Part shown: positions 14,401 to 26,609 of the stretch, one piece after another | Layout of the letters: each line of letters starts with the position of its first letter | Position numbering within the stretch: the stretch's first letter is position 1 | Assembly (NCBI GenBank): GCA_900708905.1 | Contig: CAADRB010000016.1 | Span: forward strand, 1,679,000-1,742,999 | DNA from: Hymenolepis diminuta | Lineage: Eukaryota; Platyhelminthes; Cestoda; Cyclophyllidea; Hymenolepididae | DNA: 64,000 nucleotides | Direction: 5' to 3' | Made by a program: the position numbers and the translations under genes | The notes under the pieces: generated by a model | The model's input: the letters and a program-made list of their open reading frames with translations, nothing else | What the model was told of the DNA's origin: nothing | Databases searched by the model: none

Positions 14401-16268
14401 TTGATATTCTCCTCATTTGCTCCAAACTGAACTAGTTTTCTGATATTGCTGTTCACATACTTTCAGACAATAAGAAGTTACAAATTTTTTTGTCATGTTT
14501 TGCGAAATAAATAATAGAATATTTTTTAAATGAGGTTATTTTCCATTTATTTCACCAAATACGGTCATATTATCTCATCTCAATGTTAGATATTGTGAAT
14601 ACATATTTCTTCACTTCAACTAGATTAATCTCTCTCAGAACGTCATTCAAATTTAGAAGGAGCAGCAGCGATGTAACGATCCTGCTCAAGTTGCATTGAT
14701 TAAAATTATTAATGGATTGTCAACTATGATTGGTTGTGACGTCGTTGACAAGAGCAGTAAGACCGGCCGACCAAATTTTGACGACTTACTCAATGCAATT
14801 TTTTAAATTTAATTATTTATTACTTATTTTTGAACATTAATAGCGTAACTAGGAGCAAGAAATTAGAAAATAAACTTTAAATATATTTGAAATGTAAAAA
14901 TGTAAAATTTTCAGAAAATTAGAATAATTTCATTAAAAATTAAATCATTGTAGTAAATATTTTTAAAAAAAATATTCCGAAATAGTACAATTAATAGAAC
15001 AATTTGGTAATTATGAAAATGGCTATAAGATTTTGATAATTTTAACAAGATATTATTACATTTATAAAAAATATTTCTACTGCAAAATTTAATTTATCTA
15101 TACGAGTAGGAAAAAAACTGGATGAAGTCACGTGTTTGAACGCCGAATTTTGACCTTGGTCTCTCATTCGCCAGATCCTCTGCATTCACTCAAACGAAGA
15201 TAAGAAGCAAATATTTTTTGCTGTAAAGGCAGTGACTGGAGAGGAGCAAAGTTGAAAGAGATATGAGGTAAATCACCCACGTATATATTTATTTAAACGG
15301 GTGTTTCTTTCAAATTTGAGTAGACATTACTAGACTTTGGGCCAGATGTCATGACCTATCGAATGTTACTATCAAATTAAGTCGACCCCTACGACTGTAA
15401 GCTAATTTTTAGTAAAAACAGCATGCAAAAAATTCCGAAAATATTGTCTAAGATCGAAAAGAACGTTTCATTAAGGAGTTTATAAGAATGTATATCATTC
15501 CATCTTATATCCATATTCTCTAGTTTTTGGTACAAATAGGAAGGCAATTTTTCAAAATTCAAACGAGTCTTAAGGGGGATTACCTAGAATATTTAAAATA
15601 ATATTGGCGGAAAATGCAGAGAAAATTATGACCCATCTGTTGTCGTTTTATTTTCACGATGTATGTGGACTGTAAGAAATATTTTGAGTCAATATAAACA
15701 CAAATGATTTAATTCAGTGAAAATTATTTGTATGATGGTAATTCCCTGAATATATTTTAAGCCAAATCAAGTAATTTGGCTCTTCATAGGCAGCTATGTT
15801 TTAGATAAAATTATTCATGCAGCTACAGAGTATATACTTTGTTCTGGGATGGACAACGTACATCCACAGTTAGTAACCAAGCTGATATAATGTCTTTACC
15901 ATTGCTAAGCGGGGTCATTTTGCCCTATTCACATTTCGACAGTCTAGACGGCACTAATGAACATGGAGTCATCAATCAAGCGGTGGTTTGACCCCTAATC
16001 ATCAATCACCCAAGAAGATTTTTATCATTGGCAGCTATCATTTTAATATAGTCACCTTTAGTCATTTGAGCCAGTCATAGATAGTGAATTAATGCAGTGA
16101 TTGACCTGCCATACATACCATGTGAAAGTATATATAGTGGCATTTGTTGCCTTAGGTCAGTTTCAAATCAGTTAATTGATAATGACTGCTCAAACAGATG
16201 GGTTTATTAACTGGGTCTGAAACGAACGCACTTATCAGCTCATTGTCAAAAGGTTCTGTTAGAAGAAA
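8495..16268. other. AT-rich stretch, no gene recognised
   Basis: The longest open frames are 107 codons (minus 11569-11892) and 105 codons (minus 10970-11287). They look like random AT-rich or C-rich translation. A (CT)8 microsatellite lies at 10782-10797. The segment 9440-9790 is GC-richer and could be a decayed repeat. A 97-codon plus-strand frame (9053-9346) has several Cys and His but no motif I can name. Confidence 0.45.
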
Positions 16269-16563
16269 TGATAATTATTTTCCCCCGCTCCCAATATTTC
16301 TTCTATGAATTAATGTAATGTAATGAATGTAATTTCTTTCTTTATTTTTCCATTGATAAAAGGCACCTGATAGTTATTCTTATTTGTTTAAGCTGATACC
16401 GATTGAGAGTGAGTTTCGTTAATACACGCGTGTTGACTAAAACGTGTCTTGTGATCTGCCGTGGGTTATTAGCTTCTGTGTTAAGTTGCTGCATTACCGA
16501 GTTTTCTAGATTGTTGGCTCTACGAGATTACTACCAGAACTCCTAGTTGGTTACGTTATTGCA
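16269..16563 (+). repeat. Solo LTR (LTR A) of the local Ty3/Gypsy-like family
   Basis: About 295 bp starting TGATAATTATTTTC and ending TTACGTTATTGCA, so it has TG...CA termini. It is alignable along its length with the LTRs at 17.9, 21.3, 25.1, 31.0 and 32.5 kb, sharing words such as CTTATTTGTTTAAGC, GTGTTAAGTTGCT and GATTACTACC. No internal region follows, so it is a solo LTR. I did not find a clear target-site duplication. It carries the GTGTTAAGTTGCT variant also seen in the 5' LTR remnant of the copy at 30.9 kb. Confidence 0.75.
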
Positions 16564-17890
16564 GATTCGTCCTCATTTCTAACGAGAATTACCCAATTCA
16601 TATAGAAAGTCATAATATTCTAAAATAATTAAGATATTTTTAAATTTAGAATAACTGTTTAATCTCGAAAAGAAAAATAAGTTAATTTCTAACATGCAAG
16701 CGAATGAGAATGTTTTTTCTCTCTTTTGAATTTATACAGTTTGAATACGGCGCGCTGCATCTCTATGATTAATGTAGTATTATCTAATGAGTTAATAGTT
16801 GGTTTACTCTTCCGTTAAGATCTAATTTCATTTTAGACAATCAGTCTTGTAAATATTATCAAAGAACCTTAAGTGAGCTGCAGTGACTTGTGCTACGATA
16901 CGTGTATCATTTTGTAAGAATTCATTTGCTTTTGGCTGCAAAGAGGTCGAGATAAATCAATGTAGCATGACCACTCACGGAATTAAATCAACCCTTCACA
17001 AGCTCCAAATACAGCGCACGTTATCTTACTCATGAATCTTGTATCAAATGATGGATATGAAACATAAGGACATCATAAACTCTCCTCATTTTGAGAATAC
17101 AGACAATTCAATAATCCCGAACTCAATTAAGGTAAAACCCGGGATGTTGCGACCTCATTACCTACTTATTCCAAACCTCTTCCTCAACTAACACCTTATT
17201 TCACTTGCTTGTTGTTCCGTTTATTCGGGCTCTATTCCAGGGGTAAAGCTTGTATTTCCATGCCGGAGGTAATGAAATTAACCGAGATCTGGGCTTTATC
17301 ACCAAAACCTAAAAGATAGCACAAAATTCCAACAGGATTGAGCACTTGGATTGTCCTAAGACAAAAGTTATGCCTAACAGAACTATGCTATTTCTCTATT
17401 TAATCGGCTAAATTTAAATTTATTTCAGATCATTCAACCATGAACCACCGCAACCAACGTCTATTTCATTTGTCTAAACTCACTGGACCGAAACCAGGGT
17501 CTTGAGTTCATAAATTCTACCACATTTCCACGCTCAATTTTATTTCAGTCATCATCAGTAAGGAACACATGATTCGTTCCAAAAATGCTAAATTAGAGTC
17601 TTAAAATACTTCAAAAATATGGCCAATTTTGTCGCTATTTGAAATTAAGATGAAACATCGTGTTTTAAAGTCGATTAGCAATGTTAGATTCAATAACAGC
17701 ATAATTAATTGAGAAAAAATATGTATTTAAATACTTCCAACTCCAGTGGTGTGCTCCGGTGAAAATTTTAATTGAATAAATCTTCTTCTGACTCACATTA
17801 ATATGTCAATAGGGGAATATCATGAATTCGATAATTTTTGATATATTAAACTCTAAAGGATGAATCTCTATGGAGTCCAACATAGAGACA

Positions 17891-18135
17891 TACAACATAA
17901 CAGAATAGAAGTCCCGGTAGTAATCTCAGAGAGCAAATCAATCTAAAAAACTCAGTTATGTAGGAACTCAACACAGAAACCAATAACTCATGGCAGAACA
18001 CAAAACACGTCATTGTAAATACGCAGGTACTAACGAAACTCCACCTGAATCGGTATCGGCTTAAACAAATAGGCATAATTGCAAAGTGCCTTTTATCAGT
18101 GGGGAAATTAAGAAGGAAATTACATTTTGAAAGCA
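17891..18135 (-). repeat. 3' LTR of element 1, diverged and 5'-truncated
   Basis: It aligns with the 5' LTR of the same element over about 240 bp (shared GGCATAATTGCAAAGTG and TCAGTGGGGAAATTAAG) but has many substitutions. It lacks the first part of the LTR, because the homology stops near 18135 where unrelated sequence begins. It is more different from its own 5' LTR than that LTR is from the solo LTR at 25.1 kb. Confidence 0.75.
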
Positions 18136-18199
18136 TCTTCTTCTAGCATCTCCCATCGCTGGTAATTCACCCGTAGGTCTTCGAGGACTGATCGACCTG

Positions 18200-18335
18200 G
18201 AGACGAGAAGGTTGACATTTGCTGCACTAGTGCACAAAATATTCGATGCCCTTGTCCATATCTGGCTATTCTCTGGCTATAAATTTCATCCGACTTATTC
18301 CAGGATGGCTAGAGTAAAATTGTCGTAGGACAAAA
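18200..18335 (-). pseudogene. Integrase zinc-binding domain remnant (element 1)
   Basis: The minus-strand reading gives HPGISRMKFIARE, then PDMDKGIEYFV and CSKCQ, the His/Cys zinc-binding N-terminus of Ty3-type integrases (HPG..RMK...YWP.MD.DI...C..C). Stops and a short deletion break it. No catalytic D,D-35-E core follows before the LTR. Confidence 0.65.
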
Positions 18336-18639
18336 TTTATAAGAGCTGAAGGAACAGTAACTCTTCCTGAAAACATTAAACAAATATCAATTACTGTTAT
18401 TAAATCTTGTCGACGGTAAAGCTCAAGAAAATCGCATTTGGGAAAAAATTGAGGCCACTCGGACTAAGTAAACTTTAACACTTGCTATAGGATCGCATTA
18501 TTCGCTGTTTCCTTTCCTATGTCCTCCGCTGACACCCGAGTGTTTCGAATCAACTCTGCCAGTATGTGCTATACCTCTCTTTAAACTGATATGAATGCAA
18601 CCACTTTTCTTCGTTTTGCACGAACTGATCATCGATGAA

Positions 18640-19010
18640 GCGAGATAGACCATCATCTTTGCCGAAATCCTCCTTTTTCTAGTACCTAATATCGTAGTCA
18701 TTGCCCATTAACATGAGTGCCCACCGTAGGAAACGATTTGCAAATGCACTGGAACCCCATTTTTTGCGCAAAATATTGAAAACAATGGCTTATGGTACGT
18801 TGGGAGTGTAAATGCCTCCCATACATATGCTTATGGAATTCTTACTACCTGTATAATGGTCAGTGCTTCCTTTTCAATTTATACGTAATTCTTTACTGCT
18901 AATATGAGAGTGCGGGAGATATGTGCGATCGATTGGATGACTATACAAGTTCAGAAAATAGAGGTATCAACTGAGAGGACCCTAGGCAACCTAGGATCAT
19001 AGTGAGTCGG
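18640..19010 (-). pseudogene. RNase H domain remnant (element 1)
   Basis: Scattered over several frames are HYDPRLPRVLSVDTS, IEKEALTIIQVVR, YHKPLFSIF and, after another frame change, NRFLRWALMLMGNDYDIRY and DGLSRF. These follow the Ty3/Gypsy RNase H order (LSTDAS, EKEALAII, TDHKPL, RWAL...YDF, ADALSR). Frameshifts and stops make it non-functional. Confidence 0.75.
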
Positions 19011-19069
19011 CAGCAGCTCCGAATTCAGCATCTATTTGAGCTTCCCGAAAGCCTCTTCGCATGCAGATG

Positions 19070-19740
19070 ATCATTCCCACGGCGTATCCTTGTGTAGGAG
19101 TTGATTAAGGGGAGGTCTATGTTCGTGTATAAAAGGTAAGGGAGAAATATGATAAGATAATAACACAAGAAAAGAACGAAGCATACCCAAGTTTGTTGGG
19201 GCGGCCATCTTGGCAATAGCGCGCATTTCATCAGGGTCAGGACGATGGCTAGTCGAATAAAAAATGATACCAAGATATCCTACGGACGTTAGGAAGAATT
19301 GGCATTTATCAGCCCTAAAGTGGAAGTTATTTCTTTCGATAAGCTCTAAGAGTTTTTCGACGCAGCCTTGAAGCTCCTCATCTGAATCTAAAACTCCCAT
19401 GACGTCGTCTAAGTAAGCCACGGTGGCCACTAACCCCAATATCATGTTGTTCATAATGTGCTGAATTATTACTATTGTTGTCTTGATTCCGAAAGGCAGT
19501 CTCGTATACTGGAAAGGCCCCGCTTAGTGCTGATCGCCAGAAGCTCGTGACTTTCTGGTTCTACTTCGACTTGAAGGTAGGAATCCGAAGGGTCCATTTT
19601 CGCGAAGAACTTTCAAACCATTCAGGTTCATGAAAGGTGCGCCTGCTACGAGTAGTGGGTGGTGATTATCTTCCAATGATGAGTTAAATTCCATAGAAAA
19701 ATCTGCACAGACACACGTTCTCCTTACCAACTACTATAAT
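19070..19740 (-). pseudogene. Reverse transcriptase remnant (element 1)
   Basis: Minus-strand frames carry FAKMDPSDSYLQVEVEPES, the conserved DxxxxYxQ substrate-binding region, then the catalytic YLDD box (YLDDVMGV, near 19.41 kb). Downstream are NNFHFRADKCQFF and VGYLGIIF, the post-catalytic region of Ty3/Gypsy RT (L...KC.F....V.YLG). The longest clean piece is the 127-codon frame at 19071-19454; upstream parts lie in other frames. The YLDD residues are intact, but the domain as a whole is broken. Confidence 0.85.
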
Positions 19741-20049
19741 TGGGGCAGCCCATTTCGAATTGCAATACGCTCACCTGTTCAGAACGTACCGGTTCGTGCT
19801 CAATAATTTGCATAGCTGCAATAGGTACTGTTCCTTTCGGTCGGAACACATAATTTGCCCATGGTTTAAAAATAGCCTGGCTGTAATTTGAGTCCGCTTT
19901 CCCAAGGTATCCTCGAACACGGCTGCGAATCACTTCATCACCTCTTTTATTCGCATTTGTTGGCAAGTTGCACTTGGATATTAAGCTCGAGAACATTGGA
20001 CATGTTGATCCAGTCCACTCCGAAGTGGTTGATATCACAATCACCCACG

Positions 20050-20250
20050 TAACACAGTGACGACGCTTTTTCCTTTGGAGGCTGCCTCCCATTCCATCAC
20101 TCCCGATAGTTACACTGCATCACCTGGGGCACTAGATGCTTCGAAAGGAACAGCATCTACCTTGGGGCTACCAAGAATTTTCAACGCCTCATTTGAAACT
20201 ATGGTGATGTCTGACTCAGTGTCAACCTGCAACCCAAGAAGTACCCGTAA
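20050..20250 (-). pseudogene. Aspartic protease remnant (element 1)
   Basis: Immediately downstream of the zinc knuckles the minus strand reads LQVDTESDITIVSNEAL, the position and shape of the retroviral-type protease active site (usually D-T/S-G). The Gly after the catalytic Asp-Thr is replaced by Glu, and in-frame stops follow. Confidence 0.55.
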
Positions 20251-20389
20251 GTGCATAGGGTTTCATAGCGACGTCTACTTGCATTAGCCTGCATTGTGGT
20301 TAGTATGCTATGCGCTTGGTGATGTTGAGCCTGATAGGGACCTCTCTTGCAGTCTGGGTACGGCCGTCGTTGACTGCCCTGGCAGAATT

Positions 20390-21269
20390 CTTCCTTGTGA
20401 CAGTACAAATTGCAGTCCTGGCACTGATGTTTAAAGAAGGGACAGTCACCATGGAAGTGGAAACCACCACAAAATCGGCACCTCGGTTTACAACAAGGTT
20501 TATAATTATTGGGATACGTCTGCCGTATCTGGGGCTGCGGCATCATACTATTTTCAGTCTATCGATCGATCTTTCGATCAATATCGTGTTTCTTGGTTAG
20601 GAATGTTGGAGTTTCCTTGCTTTCAACCATGTTTGAGTTGGTGATGAGGCTTCGAACGTTGTTGTATTTATCCACCAAGTTGTGTAACATAACATCTGGT
20701 CTCAAATCCATAACGGTCAATGATTTCAGGCGAATTTGCGCATAACATACTGGACAAAGACCCTGACTGAACATAGGGCATCTGAATTGGTCTTTCTTCA
20801 GCCGCCCATACGAGAATGCGTTGTACATTCAATTCACAATGTCTGTGTGCTTGTGAATATCTTCACCTTCGTGTACGACCAAATTAAGGCGCTAATGATA
20901 CCTATTGAAGAGGGAGACATTGTCATCAAGCACCTTCTCGAACTTTTGGATCGTCTCCTCAAAAGTCAAGTCCTTTGACGAAAGTGGTAGGAGGTAGGCC
21001 AGATAGAGATCGGGGTCACTTTTGTTGAACTTCCGGAACAGCATGGTGATTCTCGTTCTGTCCGGTTACCCTACCATTCCAGTTTCACAGACGTCTCGAT
21101 TCCGAGCATACCAAGTCGCAAACACTTCACCTACACAGGGTTCATGAAGGAACTCACCAACGTTCTTAACGTAGTCTTCGGGATCCTTATCAGGCTTCAA
21201 AAAATTCATTTGCTTCACGATGCCTCGAACAACAGCCGAAATATTCGCAGTTTCGATTGAGTCCATCAT
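20390..21269 (-). pseudogene. Gag remnant with twin CCHC zinc knuckles (element 1)
   Basis: The putative start is the ATGATG at 21269. The reading includes a capsid-like region with LTFEETIQKFEKVL and SLFNRY, the pattern seen in flatworm Gypsy Gag proteins (FTF.DTI..L...FG...SLFN.RY). It ends in two zinc knuckles: CRFCGGFHFHGDC (spacing C-x2-C-x3-H-x4-C) and CQDCNLYCHKEEFC (the canonical C-x2-C-x4-H-x4-C). At least three in-frame stops and a frame change interrupt it. The inverted copy at 31050-31940 carries the same stops. Confidence 0.8.
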
Positions 21270-21285
21270 TGTGTGGCCAGATCGG

Positions 21286-21551
21286 TAATAACGTAAGGGA
21301 ATAGAAGTCCCGGTAGTAATCTTGGAGAGCAAACCAATCTAGCAAACTCGGTTCTATAGCCATTTATCCACAACATGACACAAGGCACATCATTGTAAGC
21401 ACGAAGGTACTAGTGAAACTCAATCTCAATCGGTTTCGGCTTAAACAAATAGGCATAATTGCAAAGTGTCTTTTATCAGTGGGGAAATTAAGAAGGAAAT
21501 CGCAATTTTATTTATGGAAGAAATATTAAAAGCGGTGGAAAATAATTATTT
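21286..21551 (-). repeat. 5' LTR of element 1
   Basis: On the minus strand it runs from about AATTATTTTCCACCGC to TTACGTTATTAC. It is nearly identical, in inverted orientation, to the solo LTR at 25078-25350, with only a few substitutions seen by eye. The internal region starts directly after it, with TGG four bases in. Confidence 0.8.
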
Positions 21552-22060
21552 TCTCTTTTAAAATAAAGTATGCGTATTTTCTTAGCAAATGGAAAATGAA
21601 AATGCAGGTCCTTCCCTTAATCTCCTTGGTCTAAGCACTATGCTTATACTAATATCTCAACTGGGAGATTTGCTACCTATTACATCAGTATTCTAGTGAA
21701 AAGAAGAGGAAACACAAGTTCTCGTTATTATATCGATAATTTATTACCGTCCAATAATTGTAAATTTGCATGGAGTATGTGAATGTTCAAACGGTTTACA
21801 TCAAAAATGTAAATGCTATGATCTATTCACTAATAATGGGAAGAAAATATAAATATAACGGAAAATTTAAAATAATTTTCATAGTTATATTTGCTCCTTG
21901 ACTTCAGCTTGTAATATGTCAGTAGCTGAATGCACTGTAGTGGTTTGCCTCTGTATTATTATGGGCAAATTCTGGCACTCATGAAAGTAAGCTTTGATAG
22001 ATTTACCCATCACTATTTTCATAACAGTGGTTAATTTTTGTCTAATCAGCGGTTATGCCT

Positions 22061-22345
22061 CAGCTTCTAAGATCAAGTACTATGATCTTATGGTCGAAGG
22101 GCAGCCAAATTAAACACATCTCTTTAAAAAATTCACATTCCACGAAAATGTACACGTTTAGCTCAAATTCCAAGTGGAACTTATCGAAAACTTTTCCACT
22201 CTTGATGCCACTTCACTTTCTTCCCGTAATCGTATATCCTATGACGATGCGCTCGCTTATTTTAACAATAAAGGTATGGGCAAATCTAAAAAGCTTTCTA
22301 CAAGCTCGATATCCAGTTCCAAATAGAGGGGAGAGAGAACATAGC
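22061..22345 (+). pseudogene. Decayed coding-like fragment, unknown origin
   Basis: One plus-strand frame reads KIKYYDLMVEGQPN, stop, THLFKKFTFHENVHV, stop, LKFQVELIENFSTLDA, then RISYDDALAYFNNKGMG and a Ser-rich end before a further stop. The amino-acid mix looks like real protein interrupted by two stops. I do not recognise the parent. It may be a processed pseudogene or a piece of a mobile element. Confidence 0.25.
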
Positions 22346-24179
22346 AGTCCCAATTTGATTATGACCTTGAAATATAGAAACAGGCCAATAACATAAATAG
22401 AAGTTTCGAGGAAAATATTGCAGGCATAGATAATAAAAAAATGTTATTTTCTCAGGGGAGAATATTTATTAAAATATTTTTCTCACACTAAAATAATATA
22501 TCCTTCTTGACAGATTTTTTTAAATATGCGCTTCTGCCGGTTTAGCTCTCCTATCTCTCTGCTCAAGGAGCGTCTACACCAAGTTAATTCATTATTAAAT
22601 TGCGCAAAACGTCAGCTATGACGGGGCTTGCAATTATTTTTCTTCAATCCATCTAAAAAATTGAAAATCTCGAAAATTTACATCCACTTATTACACCACT
22701 ATTTTTGTACTCGACATTTAATCCATAAGTTTCACTCAGGAAATATTATTTACTTCTATTACAATTTATTAACTACTCACTCTGTTGCTACGAGGCTATT
22801 AGTGATGCTTCTACTTTTATGAGATTCGCGATGCAAGCTCCCTTCTAGGTTTTGAAATGAGCAATATTGAAAACGCAAATTTGGGCAAACATTCGCCCAA
22901 ACGCTGATACCATAATGGATCGTCATCGATCGCTACCGCTCAAGTTTAAGAGCAGGACTACTTTAGCCTCCATCTTACGAGAGAGGTGGGAAGTTATTGA
23001 CTTAAATGTGTCATTACGTGAGTGGTGACTTGAAGGAAGAGCTCGTCTGTGAGGTTAAACGAGTCATGGTGTTCCCAATGTACATTTGAGGAAAATCTCC
23101 ATAGTCATATCCGACATAAGAAAAATGCCATAATGGATAGGGAATTCCTACAACACCCTGTGGATTTTCTATCCAACAAACTTGAAATCTAAGTTTGCCA
23201 CCTCAAATATTTTTCACGCAAGAAGATCTTGACAATGATATAATAGAAAGGGTAAAAATCAAATCAAGAGGTCGAGAATAAATCAGTACTTCTAATTTTA
23301 CCGCCCTCTCTTTTCAGCAATTCTAAGTTCGTTTTACCCCCCTCATATCTTTAATAAGAGCTAAAAAAATAATCGTATTTATCAAACAGGTATATTTGGA
23401 CTTAATAAATCTTCTCCGAAAGTATAATTCGATTCGTTTTCATTCATTTGTTTAATAAAAAGGAAGAATTTATTTAACGAAATTCGGGCTTATCGGTGGC
23501 ATAGATTTCTATAGTAGTCTAATAATTTTTTAAACCTTTGGTATCCTGGCGTATAATTCACCATCCTTAAGGAAATTCTAATAAACCCTCGGTAATGCCA
23601 AAATTTTGTGAATATCACAAGAATTTCTCCAGAAGACCTCCAGCTCTCTTGAGGTAAGTTGGTAGTTGTTGTTGGAAAAAGATGTCATAAAAACAGATGA
23701 GGGTGTCAGTGCACAGGGTCTAAGGTCAAGGGTTCGATATCCGAAATTGCCCGCTCAGTGATAGTAAATGATCGAGAGAGGAATATTAGTGGTCTTTCTT
23801 CGGGCTGTCATCTGTGGGAGATATTTGGGGGACAAAGACGTCTTTACCATGCCTTAAAATTTTTTCACATTCTGGACTGGTTTATTCTACTTTAAAAGTA
23901 TATTTTTCTTTTAATATAGGCGACTTGCTCACACACTCTTGTCCACACAGCTCACTCTCACTGTTCTAGATAATTGTCTGAGTTTTATTATAATGTGTAG
24001 TCAGTCGACTATTATGAGGGATGCTGAAGTTGCTCTAACCCTAGAGAGAGAAAAGACTGGGACTAAACTAAACAAGAGTAGTCCCTACCGAAATCTTCTT
24101 TGGCGTAATTTATAGCATATTTAAACAAATGAAATAGGATTGTGATAGTTCGTGATCGACCAGAGATGATTATACCAGT

Positions 24180-24320
24180 TGTTAATATTCATTGAACTGC
24201 ACGCCCGATCTAGCGTAAAATGATTGATTAAACCTCGGACTAATTGATGTATGTTTGACTTTGCCATGCCGTGACCTGTCATGGTTATGAAGTGCCGATG
24301 AAGTGAAATTGATATTTCCC
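24180..24320 (+). repeat. Dispersed repeat, copy 1
   Basis: It shares an ordered series of words with 33790-33910 (GATTGATTAAA/GATTGGTTAAA, ATGTTTGAC, a GCCGTGACCTGTCATGG-like core, GAAGTG.TGAAGTGA). Similarity is moderate and judged by eye. No coding content was recognised. A short non-autonomous element is likely. Confidence 0.3.
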
Positions 24321-24594
24321 TTCCTGTGCCCGACAAAGTATCGTTTCACCTTCACATCGGTCTTATATTTATGTCCAATATACCTATTCATCTATCAGTC
24401 TCTCTCTTCTCTATTCTTTTCCTAGTGGTAATTAGTAGTACTAAGAGGGGGATAGCTAGCAATGAATCTATGGGGTCAGATGGAAGATCATTAGCTGTTC
24501 CTTCTCTTATAACAGAAGGACTCAAAGATGTCATTTCTCTACCCATTATGACAGTCGGAGGATACAATTATTCAAAGAGAACAAATAAACGGAG

Positions 24595-25068
24595 AGCGGT
24601 AAGCTAAATTATAAAATGCTTTTATTTTCGCTGAGTTTTTGTGATATTGTTGATCAGAGTCACCACTTTGTAGGTAACAGCTGCGGTGAAGATTCAAGAG
24701 GGTAAGGGTGAGAGAGAGGGAGAGGTAAAAGACAAACGAGAGGAGAGGGAAGCGTGGGAGCCGGTAAGTGACAAGCGCGTGTTTGCCCCCTCCGTGTGTG
24801 TATAAAAGAGAGCTATATATAGTTTCACAGAAAAGGTATAACATAAATAGATGAAATGATTCCGAACATCGCCGATCGGGAAGATTGAACCCTAGAAGGG
24901 CTCATTGGAGGACCATTTAATTAATATATCCTGCTAATTAATATAAGCCACTTGAAAAACATGATGGTTCTCTAAGGAGAATTTGAGGTTGAGACAGGGC
25001 CAAACACTAAGCTGCACTCTGAGTTCGAGATAATTTGATCTCATAGATTAGCGATGACCTAGATTAAA
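24595..25068 (+). repeat. Dispersed repeat, copy 1 (pair with 39.3 kb)
   Basis: It is homologous in the same orientation to 39330-39810. Both copies have a purine-rich GAGA tract, then CCGAACATC, GGAA.A.TGA, AACGCTCATT/GGGCTCATT, GATGGTTCT, AAGG.GAATTTGAGGT and GATGACCTAGAT. The solo LTR at 25078 begins right where the homology ends, so the LTR may have inserted into or beside this repeat. No coding capacity was recognised. Confidence 0.55.
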
Positions 25069-25077
25069 ACTGCTAGA

Positions 25078-25350
25078 TGAAAAAATACTTATTTTCCACC
25101 GCTTTCAATATTTCTTCCATAAATAAAATTGCGATTTCCTTCTTAATTTCCCCACTGATAAAAGACACTTTGCAATTATGCCTATTTGTTTAAGCCGAAA
25201 CCGATTGAGATTGAGTTTCACTAGTACCTTCGTGCTTACAATGATGTGCCTTGTGTCATGTTGTGGATAAATGGCTATAGAACCGAGTTTGCTAGATTGG
25301 TTTGCTCTCCAAGATTACTACCGGGACTTCTATTCTCTTACGTCATGACA
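25078..25350 (+). repeat. Solo LTR (LTR B) of the Ty3/Gypsy-like family
   Basis: About 273 bp with TG...CA ends (start TGAAAAAATACTTATTTTCC, end TTACGTCATGACA). It is nearly identical to the 5' LTR of element 1 in inverted orientation, 3.5 kb away. No internal region adjoins it and no obvious target-site duplication was found. Confidence 0.8.
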
Positions 25351-26600
25351 TTTTATAATACTTAAATAACTTGTCAGCCAGTAGTACATAAACGAAAGAA
25401 CTTGATTCTCATGTACGAACATGAATGAACAGTAACTGAAGATTCTACGACTTCAGAGCACAGAATTTCTAGAAATTCTCTTTATATTATCGCAAGTATT
25501 CAATTCGATGACACAATACAAGCGCGGATTATTTAAATAAGAGTTCCGTTTACCATTAACACTATCAGATTAAGGCATAAATCTTATCCACATACGAAGA
25601 TACGCTTTATCGGCGACTGAAAAGCCCAGTCGACATCTTCAATCTTCAAAGGACCAGTTATCTGGTACTACTAGAAAGACAAATCGCCTTCCTCCCTTCC
25701 TGCCTTCCTTTGGTCGTCTCCCTTTTCCTCTCCCCTTATCGCATCGTACGCCGCGTAATTTTATGAGATCTCTACAAATTAATTAAAGCGATATGTAGAA
25801 CTGGAAGTATTGGTAGTTTCCTTAATTTAGCCGCTACCTCTAATCCTCCCTCTGCCTTATCATGCATAACAATCTAACAACGATTTGGGATGTTCCAACA
25901 AATTCTAATTTAATTTTAATTAAAGACTTAAAAAGGTTTAATAAACTCTTAATCCCTATCTCTATTAAAATTTATGGCATTCCGGAATTCGGAATACTGA
26001 ACGAGATGCAGTTTAACACCGCATTCTTCCTAATCCTTCAGTCTATAATCGATTACTTCGATTGACCTCATCGAAAATGAAAATAATACACCGATAGGAA
26101 TATACTAATTTAAACATATAGTTAAAAGAATATGAGGACGGCATTTGATTAATTTTTGTGCTTCTGAGGACAAAATTAATCTTTGACACCTAGGGTTGGC
26201 TTTGCTATATTCAAACCGTGCTAACAAGGTTCATTCTGCCAGTAAAATGAAATTACCATTCATTCAAATTAACTAGTCAATGAGGTTCGGATATCGTGAT
26301 CATTAATTCACCTCGCAATCCAGGATATAAATCACAAAGTCTGAGAATTGGACCAGAGTAACTTTGAATGGTGAAATATAATCATTAAGTTAAAAATGTT
26401 CTACCTGAACCCGAATATCAAATGAAGTGAAGCCCCTTTTATTCTCTAACTTTGTTCTCATTTTTAGCTCGATCTCATTTCCTTCGACCCACATGTCTTT
26501 TCATTTAATTTTCGCATACTTCCATGGAAGGCAAGAGAAGCGCAGTGAATTCTTTTCTTCTATAAGTGAATTGGACTTTACAGGATCTACCATTGATTGT
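25351..26600. other. AT-rich stretch, no gene recognised
   Basis: Short frames only. There is a CT-rich tract near 25690-25740. Nothing supports a gene. Confidence 0.45.
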
Positions 26601-26609
26601 CTGAGTAGA

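Larger units (their letters stand above)
17891..21551 (-). mobile_element. Decayed Ty3/Gypsy-like LTR retrotransposon (element 1)
   Basis: It is flanked by same-orientation LTRs (5' LTR 21286-21551, 3' LTR 17891-18135). The internal order on the minus strand is gag, twin zinc knuckles, protease, reverse transcriptase, RNase H and the integrase zinc-binding domain, which is the Ty3/Gypsy order. At about 3.7 kb it is shorter than a complete element: the integrase core is missing, and every domain is broken by stops and frame changes. The LTR is followed after a few bases by TGG, a possible primer-binding-site start. It is dead by itself. Confidence 0.85.
21552..24590. other. AT-rich stretch with decayed fragments only
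   Basis: No intact gene was found. A decayed coding-like segment (22061-22345) and a weak repeat (24180-24320) are listed separately. A B-box-like word (GGGTTCGATATCC, near 23740) hints at a tRNA-derived repeat. Confidence 0.4.

Noticed and set aside
19025..19273. 82-codon minus-strand frame over the RT remnant
   Set aside because: It is a shadow of the RT frame carrying YLDD and VGYLG.
20057..20978. Plus-strand frames of 76-96 codons over element 1, and their mirror images over element 2
   Set aside because: They are antisense to gag and protease; their presence in both copies only reflects the matching DNA.
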